Part shown: piece after piece, positions 1-5,787 of the stretch
Layout: each line of letters starts with the position of its first letter
Numbering within the stretch: the stretch's first letter is position 1
Assembly: GCA_938045215.1 (NCBI GenBank)
Contig: CALINF010000289.1
Span: 1-7,779 of the forward strand
Source: an uncultured Halieaceae bacterium
GTDB lineage: Bacteria > Pseudomonadota > Gammaproteobacteria > Pseudomonadales > Halieaceae
Length of the DNA stretch: 7,779 bases
Reading direction: 5' to 3'
Made by a program: the position numbers and the translations under genes
The notes under the pieces: model-generated
The model's input: only the letters and a program-made list of their open reading frames with translations
Database searches by the model: none
What the model was told of the DNA's origin: nothing

Positions 1-111
1 GGTTAAAAATTTTAAGGTGGCGCAAACTGCAGCGATTGCGTGAGGATGCTGCATGCAGGATGGGTGCAATCCTTACGCCTCTTGCACAGATGTTATTCAA
101 GTTGTGAGTCT

Positions 112-348
112 CTACTTTAATTTTGACGCCCAGATAGCTAGCCGGTGTTTCATGGCCAGTTGCGAAATCTGGTCATGTGGTAATGGCTGGATGACTTTGT
201 CGTGTACCAGCAGACGATAAATGTACTCGATTCTCTCACTCACCGAGTCAGTAGGCTCAAATTCAACGACGCCTCGTTCTTCTCCGTATTTCATACCTTC
301 GGCTATTGCCTTTTTCACCATCTCTTTTTCATTCTTCAGTTTCTTCAC
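112..348 (-). CDS. DUF5062 family small protein, function unknown
   Basis: A 78-residue soluble protein that I recognise as the gammaproteobacterial DUF5062 family; its function is not known. The recognisable family pattern is a basic start (VKKLKNEKE), then MKYGEERG, IEYIYRLLV near the middle, and KHRLAIWASK at the C-terminus. It has no cysteine, no signal peptide and no membrane segment, and looks mostly helical and charged. The open frame reaches back to an ATG at 435, but those 29 extra residues do not look like the family. A GTG at 346-348 has TGGAG nine bases upstream and begins exactly at the conserved basic segment, so I chose it. The gene is divergent from the crotonase-family gene at 586 and has no same-strand partner in view. 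Family assignment is from recognised sequence resemblance, not a search. Confidence 0.75.
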   Translation of the reverse strand: MKKLKNEKEMVKKAIAEGMKYGEERGVVEFEPTDSVSERIEYIYRLLVHDKVIQPLPHDQISQLAMKHRLAIWASKLK

Positions 349-483
349 GTTGGACGACTCCAGATAGGCCGGTGCGCGTTGTACGTCTATTATTGCCAGA
401 ATATGTTGTGTAAGCGTAGACCAACACGGCGGCAAAGTCGCGTTGTGCTAACTAATTTGGGCTAGATCGCCACAATTGAGCAC

Positions 484-517
484 GCAAAGGGAGGCTTTGC
501 TAAATTCATGCTATAAA
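484..517 (+). promoter_or_regulatory. Candidate promoter region of the crotonase-family gene
   Basis: The 237-base gap between the DUF5062 and crotonase genes must hold divergent promoters. On the plus strand a TATAAA at 512-517 is a plausible -10 element, but no good -35 lies 16-18 bases upstream. Just upstream is a perfect 6-bp inverted repeat, GCAAAG (484-489) and CTTTGC (495-500), separated by GGAGG, which could be a small hairpin or an operator. The rest of the gap shows nothing I can name. The assignment is speculative. Confidence 0.25.
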
Positions 518-585
518 TCCCCAAAGAGTGATTTGCCACGGCGTCTCGAACTGGGAAGACGCATTGGATGTAGTAAAGGAGAAAG

Positions 586-1425
586 ATGACAATGGCCTAT
601 AAGTACGAAACCCTGGATGTTGCTATAGACGGCCGCCTGGCGGTTGTAACGATCAATAATCCCCCCATTAATGTGATCACCATGTCGCTGTATATGGACT
701 TGATAGCATTAACGCAGGATCTGGAGAGTGACCCTGACCTATCTGTCGTGCTGTTTAAGAGTGCCGATCCAGACTTCTTTATTGCCCACTTTGATGTTGA
801 GCTGATTCTTACTTTTCCCATTGATGAGCCTGCCGAGTATGAAAAGGAGTTAAATGACTTCCATAAACTTTGTGAGCGCCTCAGAACCATGAATAAGGTG
901 ACTATCGCACAGATCGAAGGTCGGGTTGGGGGAGGAGGAAGTGAGTTCGCCTCCAGTATGGACATGCGCTTTGGTGTTAGCGGAACGACGATTGCGAGCC
1001 AGATGGAAGTGCCGCTTGGCATCTTGCCCGGCGGTTCGGGTACGCAGCGATTACCTGCGCTGGTGGGTCGAGCGCGTGCAATGGAGATTGTCCTCGGTGC
1101 ACAGGATCTCGACGCAGAAACAGCTGAGCGCTGGGGCTATCTGAACAGAGCACTGTCGGCAGACGAGATCGATGCCTGGGTCATGAGTCTGGCAAAGCGA
1201 ATCGCAAGTTATCCTGTGGCAGCTGTTCGGCTGGCAAAGCAGAGTATCAATGCTGCACAGGCTGACCCAACCGATGGTTTGCGCGAAGAGGCCTATCTGT
1301 TTCAGCAATTGCTGCGTACAGACGATGCTCAGCAAAAAATGAGCGCGTTTATGGCGATGGGTGGTCAGACACGAGAGGTGGAGCTAAAGGTAGGCGAGCT
1401 CGTCGATCACTTAACGTTCGAGTAG
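586..1425 (+). CDS. Enoyl-CoA hydratase/isomerase (crotonase) family protein
   Basis: A 279-residue cytoplasmic crotonase-fold protein, close to the family's usual 260-280 residues. Members act on acyl-CoA thioesters (hydration, isomerisation, hydrolysis or C-C cleavage); the exact reaction cannot be read here. The N-terminal strands (LAVVTINNPPINVI, about 18-31) and the second oxyanion-hole segment, a run of four glycines at 115-118, are clear. Both acidic residues used by hydratases are present: E120 (in GGSEFASSMD) and E141 (in QMEVPLGILPGG). The first oxyanion loop reads FIAHFD (65-70) where most members have an A-G-A/x-D pattern, followed by an acidic, longer loop to about 95. AAAGGAG at 575-581 serves either ATG 586 (4-base gap) or ATG 592 (10-base gap), so the start is uncertain by two codons. 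The gene stands alone and converges on the HAD gene with 8 bases between the stops. A role in fatty-acid or other acyl-CoA catabolism is inferred from the fold only. Confidence 0.88.
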   Translation: MTMAYKYETLDVAIDGRLAVVTINNPPINVITMSLYMDLIALTQDLESDPDLSVVLFKSADPDFFIAHFDVELILTFPIDEPAEYEKELNDFHKLCERLRTMNKVTIAQIEGRVGGGGSEFASSMDMRFGVSGTTIASQMEVPLGILPGGSGTQRLPALVGRARAMEIVLGAQDLDAETAERWGYLNRALSADEIDAWVMSLAKRIASYPVAAVRLAKQSINAAQADPTDGLREEAYLFQQLLRTDDAQQKMSAFMAMGGQTREVELKVGELVDHLTFE

Positions 1426-1433
1426 CCCGGCGG

Positions 1434-2264
1434 TTACTGCATCGGCAGGTCAAACCGCTCGCGCAGAAACCGGGCGATACCGTCTTCGTCATGGTGTCCG
1501 ATAATGGCGGTTGCTGCCGCCTTCACAGGCTCTTTGGCATTTTCGGGTGCATAGGCCTCGTCGGCTTTTTCGAACATGCTCAGATCATTGTCGCTATCGC
1601 CGAAGCAAATCACCCGTCGAAGATTCAGCTCGTTTTTTAGCGTGGTTACTGCGTCTCCCTTGCTGCCATCGCTGTGATGAATATCTACCCAACACAGGTT
1701 TTTGTCTTCGATAGCAACGCCCATGTAAGCGACAAGATGGGGTTCTGGTTCCACCATGGCAACCACTTTTTCAATCGACTCGCGTTCTCCAATCGCACTA
1801 ACATTGGTGATCTCTGCATCCCCGGGAAGATCCTGCGCGGGCAGAATCGGCAGGCCACGCTCTTTGGCGAACATCTTTACCAGATTGCGCTCTACATCGT
1901 TCAGAAGTGGCGTGTGGTAGATAGCGTGTCGTTCGCCGCGCTCAAGTGTGAAGATGAACGGTGTGGTGTTCTCTGCAATAAAAGCACGCAGCACGTGCTC
2001 GACCTCATCCTGAGTCAACAGATAACTGTGACTATATCCAACAGAATCGGGATTCCAGATAACCACCCCATTTTTATAGATCTGCGGCAGGTCGAAGCCG
2101 TGACCCTCAATAAGGTTACGCGTAGCGTGTAATGTGCGCCCGGTGGCAACGGTGTAGGCGATGCCACGTTCGTTGAGCATCGCCAGGGTGTCGCGTGTAT
2201 AGTCAGAAATGGCTGAACTACGGTTCAGTAGTGTTCCGTCCAGGTCGAATACGATCAGATCCAC
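1434..2264 (-). CDS. Cof-type HAD-superfamily hydrolase (type IIB cap)
   Basis: A 276-residue haloacid-dehalogenase-type phosphatase of the Cof subfamily, likely a cytoplasmic Mg2+-dependent sugar-phosphate or nucleotide-related phosphatase. All four core motifs are seen: DLDGT at 7-11 with nucleophile D7 and acid/base D9, T41 in ATGRT, K202 in SKGDA, and GDSDND at 222-227 with D223 and D227 for the metal. Residues about 85-190 form the C2 (IIB) cap that sets substrate choice, so the substrate cannot be named. The start is GTG at 2262-2264 with an imperfect purine-rich AGGCGGG upstream. It is the only usable start, because motif I begins six residues later and the preceding frame runs straight into the stop codon of the DUF3501 gene. 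The gene lies 30 bases after DUF3501 on the same strand and may be the last gene of that operon, though nothing in its function ties it to peroxide defence. Confidence 0.9.
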   Translation of the reverse strand: MDLIVFDLDGTLLNRSSAISDYTRDTLAMLNERGIAYTVATGRTLHATRNLIEGHGFDLPQIYKNGVVIWNPDSVGYSHSYLLTQDEVEHVLRAFIAENTTPFIFTLERGERHAIYHTPLLNDVERNLVKMFAKERGLPILPAQDLPGDAEITNVSAIGERESIEKVVAMVEPEPHLVAYMGVAIEDKNLCWVDIHHSDGSKGDAVTTLKNELNLRRVICFGDSDNDLSMFEKADEAYAPENAKEPVKAAATAIIGHHDEDGIARFLRERFDLPMQ

Positions 2265-2294
2265 GGAGTCCCGCCTGTTGTTTTTGTCACTGGG

Positions 2295-2894
2295 TTAGTG
2301 CACCTGAGTGAGTGCGAGGTCTGCTACCAGAGCGCGACGCACATCGTCGCTTACCGATTGAGCGCCGATAGGATAGGCGGAGTGCTCGATGCCCGCAAGT
2401 ATGGCTTCTCCCTGATGCGCGGCAGCGATCATAGCGGGTGTTAGCTCGAAGCGCAGAAAATGCACTGATGAGGTTTTCTCGTCGTTACTGCGTTCCATAT
2501 CCTCGTTTGCAATCGCGTACACCCGATCGCCATCGCCAACTTGCAGCCAGACTTTGTCTTCAATACCTATCATTTGCGCCAACTGCTCTGCGCGTTCGGC
2601 GGGGTCCTCATATTCGATCATAAAGGTGGCTTTCCAGTTGTGACCATCCGGAATGAGGGGATTGTAAGCGTCCAGTTCTTCCTGGATACCGGCTGCCTCG
2701 AAGACCTTCTCAATGCGCAGCATCTCCTGAATCTGGTATTTGATGGTGAGCGCATCTTCAAAGATCAGGCGGGCATGATCTCCCATGGCTAGCTGGCGTG
2801 TCTTCTTATGCGCCATAACTTGTGCACGAAAGGCGGGGCGCTCCTGCGCATAGTCTTCCAGCGACCAAAGATCTGCGCGCGACAGTGTGCTCAT
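2295..2894 (-). CDS. DUF3501 family protein, partner of Fe-S/rubrerythrin genes
   Basis: A 199-residue soluble protein that I recognise as DUF3501, a conserved family of unknown function commonly found beside rubrerythrin and a GlpC-like iron-sulfur protein, as here. The most family-like blocks are MGDHARLIFEDALTIKYQIQ (37-56), YNPLIPDGHNWKATFMIEY (77-95) and SVHFLRFEL (143-151). It has no cysteine, so it cannot itself hold a cysteine-ligated cluster, and no signal peptide or membrane segment. Several histidines and acids in the conserved blocks (H40, E46, E57, H85, H145, E150) could bind a metal, which is only inference. An in-frame ATG at 2912 overlaps the stop of the upstream gene as TAATG, but the ATG at 2894 has GAGAGG eight bases upstream and starts at the usual family N-terminus, so I prefer it. 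Translational coupling to the upstream gene is likely with either start. Confidence 0.85.
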   Translation of the reverse strand: MSTLSRADLWSLEDYAQERPAFRAQVMAHKKTRQLAMGDHARLIFEDALTIKYQIQEMLRIEKVFEAAGIQEELDAYNPLIPDGHNWKATFMIEYEDPAERAEQLAQMIGIEDKVWLQVGDGDRVYAIANEDMERSNDEKTSSVHFLRFELTPAMIAAAHQGEAILAGIEHSAYPIGAQSVSDDVRRALVADLALTQVH

Positions 2895-2911
2895 GTTTAA
2901 TACCTCTCTCA

Positions 2912-4234
2912 TTACAATCCGTAGGCCATTCTCAATAGAGTCATGGGGTGGTGCGCCTTGTCGACCGTCTCCGACAACTCGGCGATCTGTGTGGCAGCCA
3001 TGGGGCAGTCGCTGGTGAAATGATCTGGCGCTTGCTGATCGACCTTGCGTACCACAGGTCGGGCTATTTTAACCGACTTGTCGCGTGTTTCCTTTTTGAT
3101 CGCATAGGTGCCGTCATGGCCAGAGCAACGCTCCTGTGCAGTAACCTCGGTATTCTGGATGAGGTTCAGCACATCCCGGGTTTTCAGGCCGATATTCTGT
3201 ACACGCTGATGACAGGCGACCTGGTAGGCAATATCGCCCATGGCCTGTGGAAACTCGGTTTTCAACGCGCCACCTTTGTGCCGTTTCCACAGATACTCGA
3301 AGGGGTCAAAGAAAGCGGCCTGCACCTTTTTGACGTCCTCATCGTCGGGGTACATGAGAGGCAGCTCCTGCTTGTACATCAAAACACACGATGGAATGGG
3401 GGCGATCAAGTCATAGCCCTCGTCAACCAGCTTCGCCAATACGGGGATGTTCGTTTCCTTGAGCTGGTTTACTGTATCGAGGTCACCCAGTTCAAGCTTG
3501 GGCATACCACAGCACTTTTCTTTCGGCACGATATCGATGTGAATACCGTTGTGCTGAAAGACTTTGACAAAATCAGCGCCGATCTCGGGGCTGTTATAGT
3601 TGCCGTAGCAGGTAGCATAGAGCGCGACCTTGCCGGTTGTCTCCCCTATGGCTTGCGGCGTTACATCTTTGATCATTTTCTTTACGCTTTTGCGCAGAGT
3701 TGTGCTGTGAAACTGTGGAACAGGTGCCTCGTGATGAATACCCAGGGTTGATTCAAACACCTTGCGCATAGTGGCGTTTCGGTTCACGGCATTCACAGTG
3801 ATATCTACCAGGGGGATAGAAGTTAGCGAAAATACGGTGTCGGTACTGGTCAGCACGCGATCACGCAGTCTCGCACCTTCTTCTTTGAATTTAATCGCTT
3901 TGGCCCGCAGCATCAGATGGGGGAAATCCACGTTCCACTCGTGTGGTGGCACGTAGGGACACTTGGTCATGTAGCACAGGTCGCAAAGGTAACACTGGTC
4001 AACCACCTTGATGTAGTCGGCCTTATCGACACCATCCACCTCCATGGTGTCGCTCTCATCTACCAGGTCGAACAGAGTAGGGAAGGAGTCACACAGGCTG
4101 ACACAGCGGCGACAGCCGTGGCAGATATCGTAGACGCGCTCCAGTTCTGCCTCTAGTGACGCCTTGTCCCAGAAATCATCCGATTTCCACTCAATAGCGT
4201 GCCGCGTAGGCGCTTCCAGACTGCCTTCTCTCAC
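2912..4234 (-). CDS. GlpC/HdrD-like iron-sulfur protein with two CCG domains
   Basis: A 440-residue cytoplasmic electron-transfer protein of the heterodisulfide-reductase-related, GlpC-like type. Two ferredoxin-type 4Fe-4S motifs lie near the N-terminus: C38, C41, C44, C48 (CHGCRRCVSLCDSFP) and C81, C84, C87, C92 (CYLCDLCYMTKCP). Two cysteine-rich CCG domains follow: C209, the pair C241-C242 in KCCGMP, and C283; then C341, C370 in ERCSGHDGT and C410. In the second CCG domain the paired cysteine is replaced by serine. There is no membrane segment and no flavin domain, so it must pass electrons between other proteins. The open frame extends to a TTG at 4264, but GTG at 4232-4234 has GGGAG seven bases upstream and begins MREGSLEAPTRH, the family N-terminus as I remember it. 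It follows rubrerythrin on the same strand, past a hairpin, and overlaps an alternative start of DUF3501. A link to rubrerythrin reduction is inferred from context. Confidence 0.9.
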   Translation of the reverse strand: MREGSLEAPTRHAIEWKSDDFWDKASLEAELERVYDICHGCRRCVSLCDSFPTLFDLVDESDTMEVDGVDKADYIKVVDQCYLCDLCYMTKCPYVPPHEWNVDFPHLMLRAKAIKFKEEGARLRDRVLTSTDTVFSLTSIPLVDITVNAVNRNATMRKVFESTLGIHHEAPVPQFHSTTLRKSVKKMIKDVTPQAIGETTGKVALYATCYGNYNSPEIGADFVKVFQHNGIHIDIVPKEKCCGMPKLELGDLDTVNQLKETNIPVLAKLVDEGYDLIAPIPSCVLMYKQELPLMYPDDEDVKKVQAAFFDPFEYLWKRHKGGALKTEFPQAMGDIAYQVACHQRVQNIGLKTRDVLNLIQNTEVTAQERCSGHDGTYAIKKETRDKSVKIARPVVRKVDQQAPDHFTSDCPMAATQIAELSETVDKAHHPMTLLRMAYGL

Positions 4235-4262
4235 AGGTGCTCTCCCGTGTATTTTTGGGTGC

Positions 4263-4290
4263 AAAAGAGTGGGCCCCAGACGGGGCCCAC
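4263..4290 (-). terminator. Hairpin terminator or attenuator after rubrerythrin
   Basis: A perfect 9-bp stem, GTGGGCCCC (4269-4277) and GGGGCCCAC (4282-4290), closes a 4-base loop. Read on the minus strand it is followed by TCTTTTG, a short T-tract. It begins 20 bases after the rubrerythrin stop and lies before the iron-sulfur gene's ribosome binding site. The weak T-tract suggests partial termination or stabilisation of the rubrerythrin mRNA 3' end. No T-tract follows on the plus strand. Confidence 0.7.
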
Positions 4291-4309
4291 CAAAGATGTG
4301 GTTCGCGGA

Positions 4310-4729
4310 CTACTCGTCCAGATTGTCCAGCGCCTTCTGGAACCGATTGGCGTGACTGCGCTCCGCTTTGGCCAGAGTTTCCATCCAGTCTGCGATCTCA
4401 TCGAAGCCTTCATCGCGGGCAGTTTTGGCCATGCCTGGATACATATCTGTGTACTCGTGCGTTTCTCCGGCAATCGCTGCTTTAAGATTGTCGGAGGTGC
4501 CGCCTATAGGCAGGCCAGTGGCCGGATCACCTGTTTCCTCGAGATACTCGAGATGGCCGTGAGCATGCCCGGTTTCGCCTTCTGCGGTGGAGCGAAACAC
4601 AGCGGCTACATCATTGTAACCCTCTCCATCTGCTTTTGAGGCGAAATAGAGATAACGGCGGTTAGCCTGACTTTCGCCAGCAAACGCATCTTTGAGGTTC
4701 TGTTCTGTTTGGCTACCTTTCAACGACAT
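4310..4729 (-). CDS. Rubrerythrin-family diiron peroxidase, no rubredoxin domain
   Basis: A 139-residue cytoplasmic four-helix-bundle diiron protein; the family reduces hydrogen peroxide to water. The diiron ligands of rubrerythrins are all recognisable: E19 (FAGESQANRRY), E52 and H55 (EGETGH), E89 and E92 (AGETHEYTDMYP), and E123 with H126 (AERSHANRF). The N-terminus MSLKGSQTEQNLKDAFAGES closely resembles classical rubrerythrins. Those are about 190 residues and carry a C-terminal rubredoxin domain with two CxxC motifs; here the protein stops after the bundle, at LDNLDE, and has no cysteine at all. It therefore needs an outside electron donor. The ATG at 4727-4729 has AGGAG seven bases upstream. 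The gene is first in the minus-strand run, divergent from oxyR, and followed by a hairpin. Peroxide induction through OxyR is inferred from position. Confidence 0.93.
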   Translation of the reverse strand: MSLKGSQTEQNLKDAFAGESQANRRYLYFASKADGEGYNDVAAVFRSTAEGETGHAHGHLEYLEETGDPATGLPIGGTSDNLKAAIAGETHEYTDMYPGMAKTARDEGFDEIADWMETLAKAERSHANRFQKALDNLDE

Positions 4730-4773
4730 TGGTACTCTCCTGTTATTTGAAAAGAACGGGGAATGCTCCCTGC

Positions 4774-4795
4774 GTATTAAAAGTAGTCCAACATA
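4774..4795 (-). promoter_or_regulatory. Candidate -10 elements for rubrerythrin
   Basis: Reading toward rubrerythrin, two possible -10 hexamers are seen: TATGTT (4795 to 4790) and TAATAC (4779 to 4774). Neither has a good -35 at 16-18 bases (CATTTT and GAAAAA at the expected places). A poor -35 is what an activator-dependent promoter would show, and the inverted repeat at 4826-4846 lies upstream of both. Which one is used cannot be decided from sequence. Confidence 0.3.
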
Positions 4796-4798
4796 GTT

Positions 4799-4828
4799 TT
4801 TCCATCCAGAAGAAAATGTCGCTAAAAT
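4799..4828 (+). promoter_or_regulatory. Candidate oxyR promoter
   Basis: TTTCCA (4799-4804) and TAAAAT (4823-4828) are separated by 18 bases and match sigma-70 hexamers at 4 and 5 of 6 positions. Transcription would start near 4835, inside the inverted repeat at 4826-4846, giving a short leader before ATG 4878. That arrangement would suit repression of oxyR by its own product. Confidence 0.4.
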
Positions 4829-4846
4829 CGATCGAGTTTATCGATT
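4826..4846. promoter_or_regulatory. Inverted repeat, candidate OxyR operator
   Basis: A perfect inverted repeat AATCGAT-N7-ATCGATT, centred on 4836, lies in the 148-base gap between the divergent rubrerythrin and oxyR starts. Its half-site spacing and dyad symmetry suit a LysR-type regulator. It does not match the enterobacterial OxyR consensus (ATAG-N7-CTAT) base for base, so the assignment rests on position and symmetry. It overlaps the candidate oxyR -10 and start site. Confidence 0.45.
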
Positions 4847-4877
4847 GTCAGAGCCTGTTTGAATCAGAGGTCGAAGT

Positions 4878-5780
4878 ATGAGTAGACAGCCCACGCTGAA
4901 ACAACTCAAGTATTTGTGCGCGGTGGCGGAACACGGCCATTTCGGTCGTGCGGCCAAGGCCTGCCACGTATCGCAGTCCACCTTGAGCGCCGGCATCATT
5001 GAGCTGGAGGAAGTGCTGGGTACGTCACTTGTCGAACGCAACAATCGTCAGGTGCTGCTGAGCGGCCTCGGTCAGGAGGTTGTGGCCCGAAGTCAAGAAA
5101 TTCTGTTACAGGCAGAGGACCTCGTTGCTCTGTGTGATGCATCCGCTGAGCCGTTTACCGGCAAACTCAGACTGGGTGTTATTCCCACGATAGCACCGTT
5201 TGTATTACCGCGCTTACTAAAGAGCTTGCGCAGCAAGTATCCCGATTTCCAACTGTTCATACGTGAGGACCTGAGCGGCCATCTGGTGGATGCGCTATAT
5301 CGGGGAGAGGTGGACTTGATCTTGCTTGCTCTGCCTTTCCCAGCCGAAAATGTCGACACTATGGCACTGTATGAGGATGACTTTGTACTGGCGAGTCCAG
5401 CATCCAATGTGTTTTCTGCCAGTGCCGAGGTCAAGACATCGCAGCTCAAGGGGGAGGAGCTTCTGCTGCTGGAAGACGGCCATTGCCTGCGCGATCACGC
5501 GTTAGAGGCGTGCAAACTGCGCGACGCTGATATTTCAATCCCTTATCAGGCGACCAGTTTGAATACCATCGTACAAATGGTTGCCAATGGCATTGGAGTC
5601 ACACTGTTACCGCGTATGGCACTGGACGCGCATATCCTGTCGGGAACCGATGTGAGCGTTTATGAATTCAGCGAGAAAAATGTATCGAGAACGATCGGTT
5701 TGATGTGGCGTAACAAGACGCCCAGGCAACATGAGTTTCGCTTATTGGGCGACTTTATCAGCCAGTGCCACGCTCACTAG
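4878..5780 (+). CDS. oxyR: OxyR-like LysR-family peroxide-sensing regulator
   Basis: A 300-residue LysR-type transcription factor that closely resembles OxyR, the hydrogen peroxide sensor. Residues 1-65 hold the winged helix-turn-helix (FGRAAKACHVSQSTLSAGI, about 22-40). The rest is the two-lobed regulatory domain. The OxyR signature LLEDGHCLRDHALEAC places C203 and C212 nine positions apart, as in the E. coli C199/C208 disulfide pair, with the preceding H202 and a threonine (T104, in IPT) that line the peroxide site in that family. The segment QATSLNTIVQMVANGIGVTLLP (224-245) and RTIGLMWR (271-278) also match OxyR. ATG 4878 has AGAGG (4866-4870) seven bases upstream. The gene is divergent from rubrerythrin, with a dyad in the shared promoter region, and converges on the YtfJ-like gene with 7 bases between the stops. 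Full redox sensing is expected since both cysteines are kept. Confidence 0.93.
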   Translation: MSRQPTLKQLKYLCAVAEHGHFGRAAKACHVSQSTLSAGIIELEEVLGTSLVERNNRQVLLSGLGQEVVARSQEILLQAEDLVALCDASAEPFTGKLRLGVIPTIAPFVLPRLLKSLRSKYPDFQLFIREDLSGHLVDALYRGEVDLILLALPFPAENVDTMALYEDDFVLASPASNVFSASAEVKTSQLKGEELLLLEDGHCLRDHALEACKLRDADISIPYQATSLNTIVQMVANGIGVTLLPRMALDAHILSGTDVSVYEFSEKNVSRTIGLMWRNKTPRQHEFRLLGDFISQCHAH

Positions 5781-5787
5781 CCTACGA

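Noticed and set aside
3..107. Plus-strand frame open from the left edge to a TGA at 105-107 (34 residues)
   Set aside because: It could be the tail of a gene left of the window, but the peptide shows nothing recognisable and an open run of this length is not rare by chance.
202..465. 87-residue plus-strand open frame with aromatic-rich stretch
   Set aside because: Antisense to the DUF5062 gene, no good ribosome binding site, composition typical of a shadow frame.
2948..3751. 267-residue plus-strand open frame
   Set aside because: It lies wholly antisense to the iron-sulfur protein gene, whose cysteine motifs are unmistakable, and resembles no family.
4235..4264. TTG at 4264 as the start of the iron-sulfur gene
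   Set aside because: It would place the coding region into the terminator's T-tract; the GTG at 4234 has a well-spaced GGGAG and fits the family N-terminus.
4199..4639. 146-residue plus-strand open frame across rubrerythrin and the hairpin
   Set aside because: Antisense to two well-supported genes and passes through the terminator hairpin; a shadow frame.
5093..5449. 118-residue minus-strand open frame
   Set aside because: Antisense to oxyR, serine- and arginine-rich as expected for a shadow of codon-biased coding sequence.
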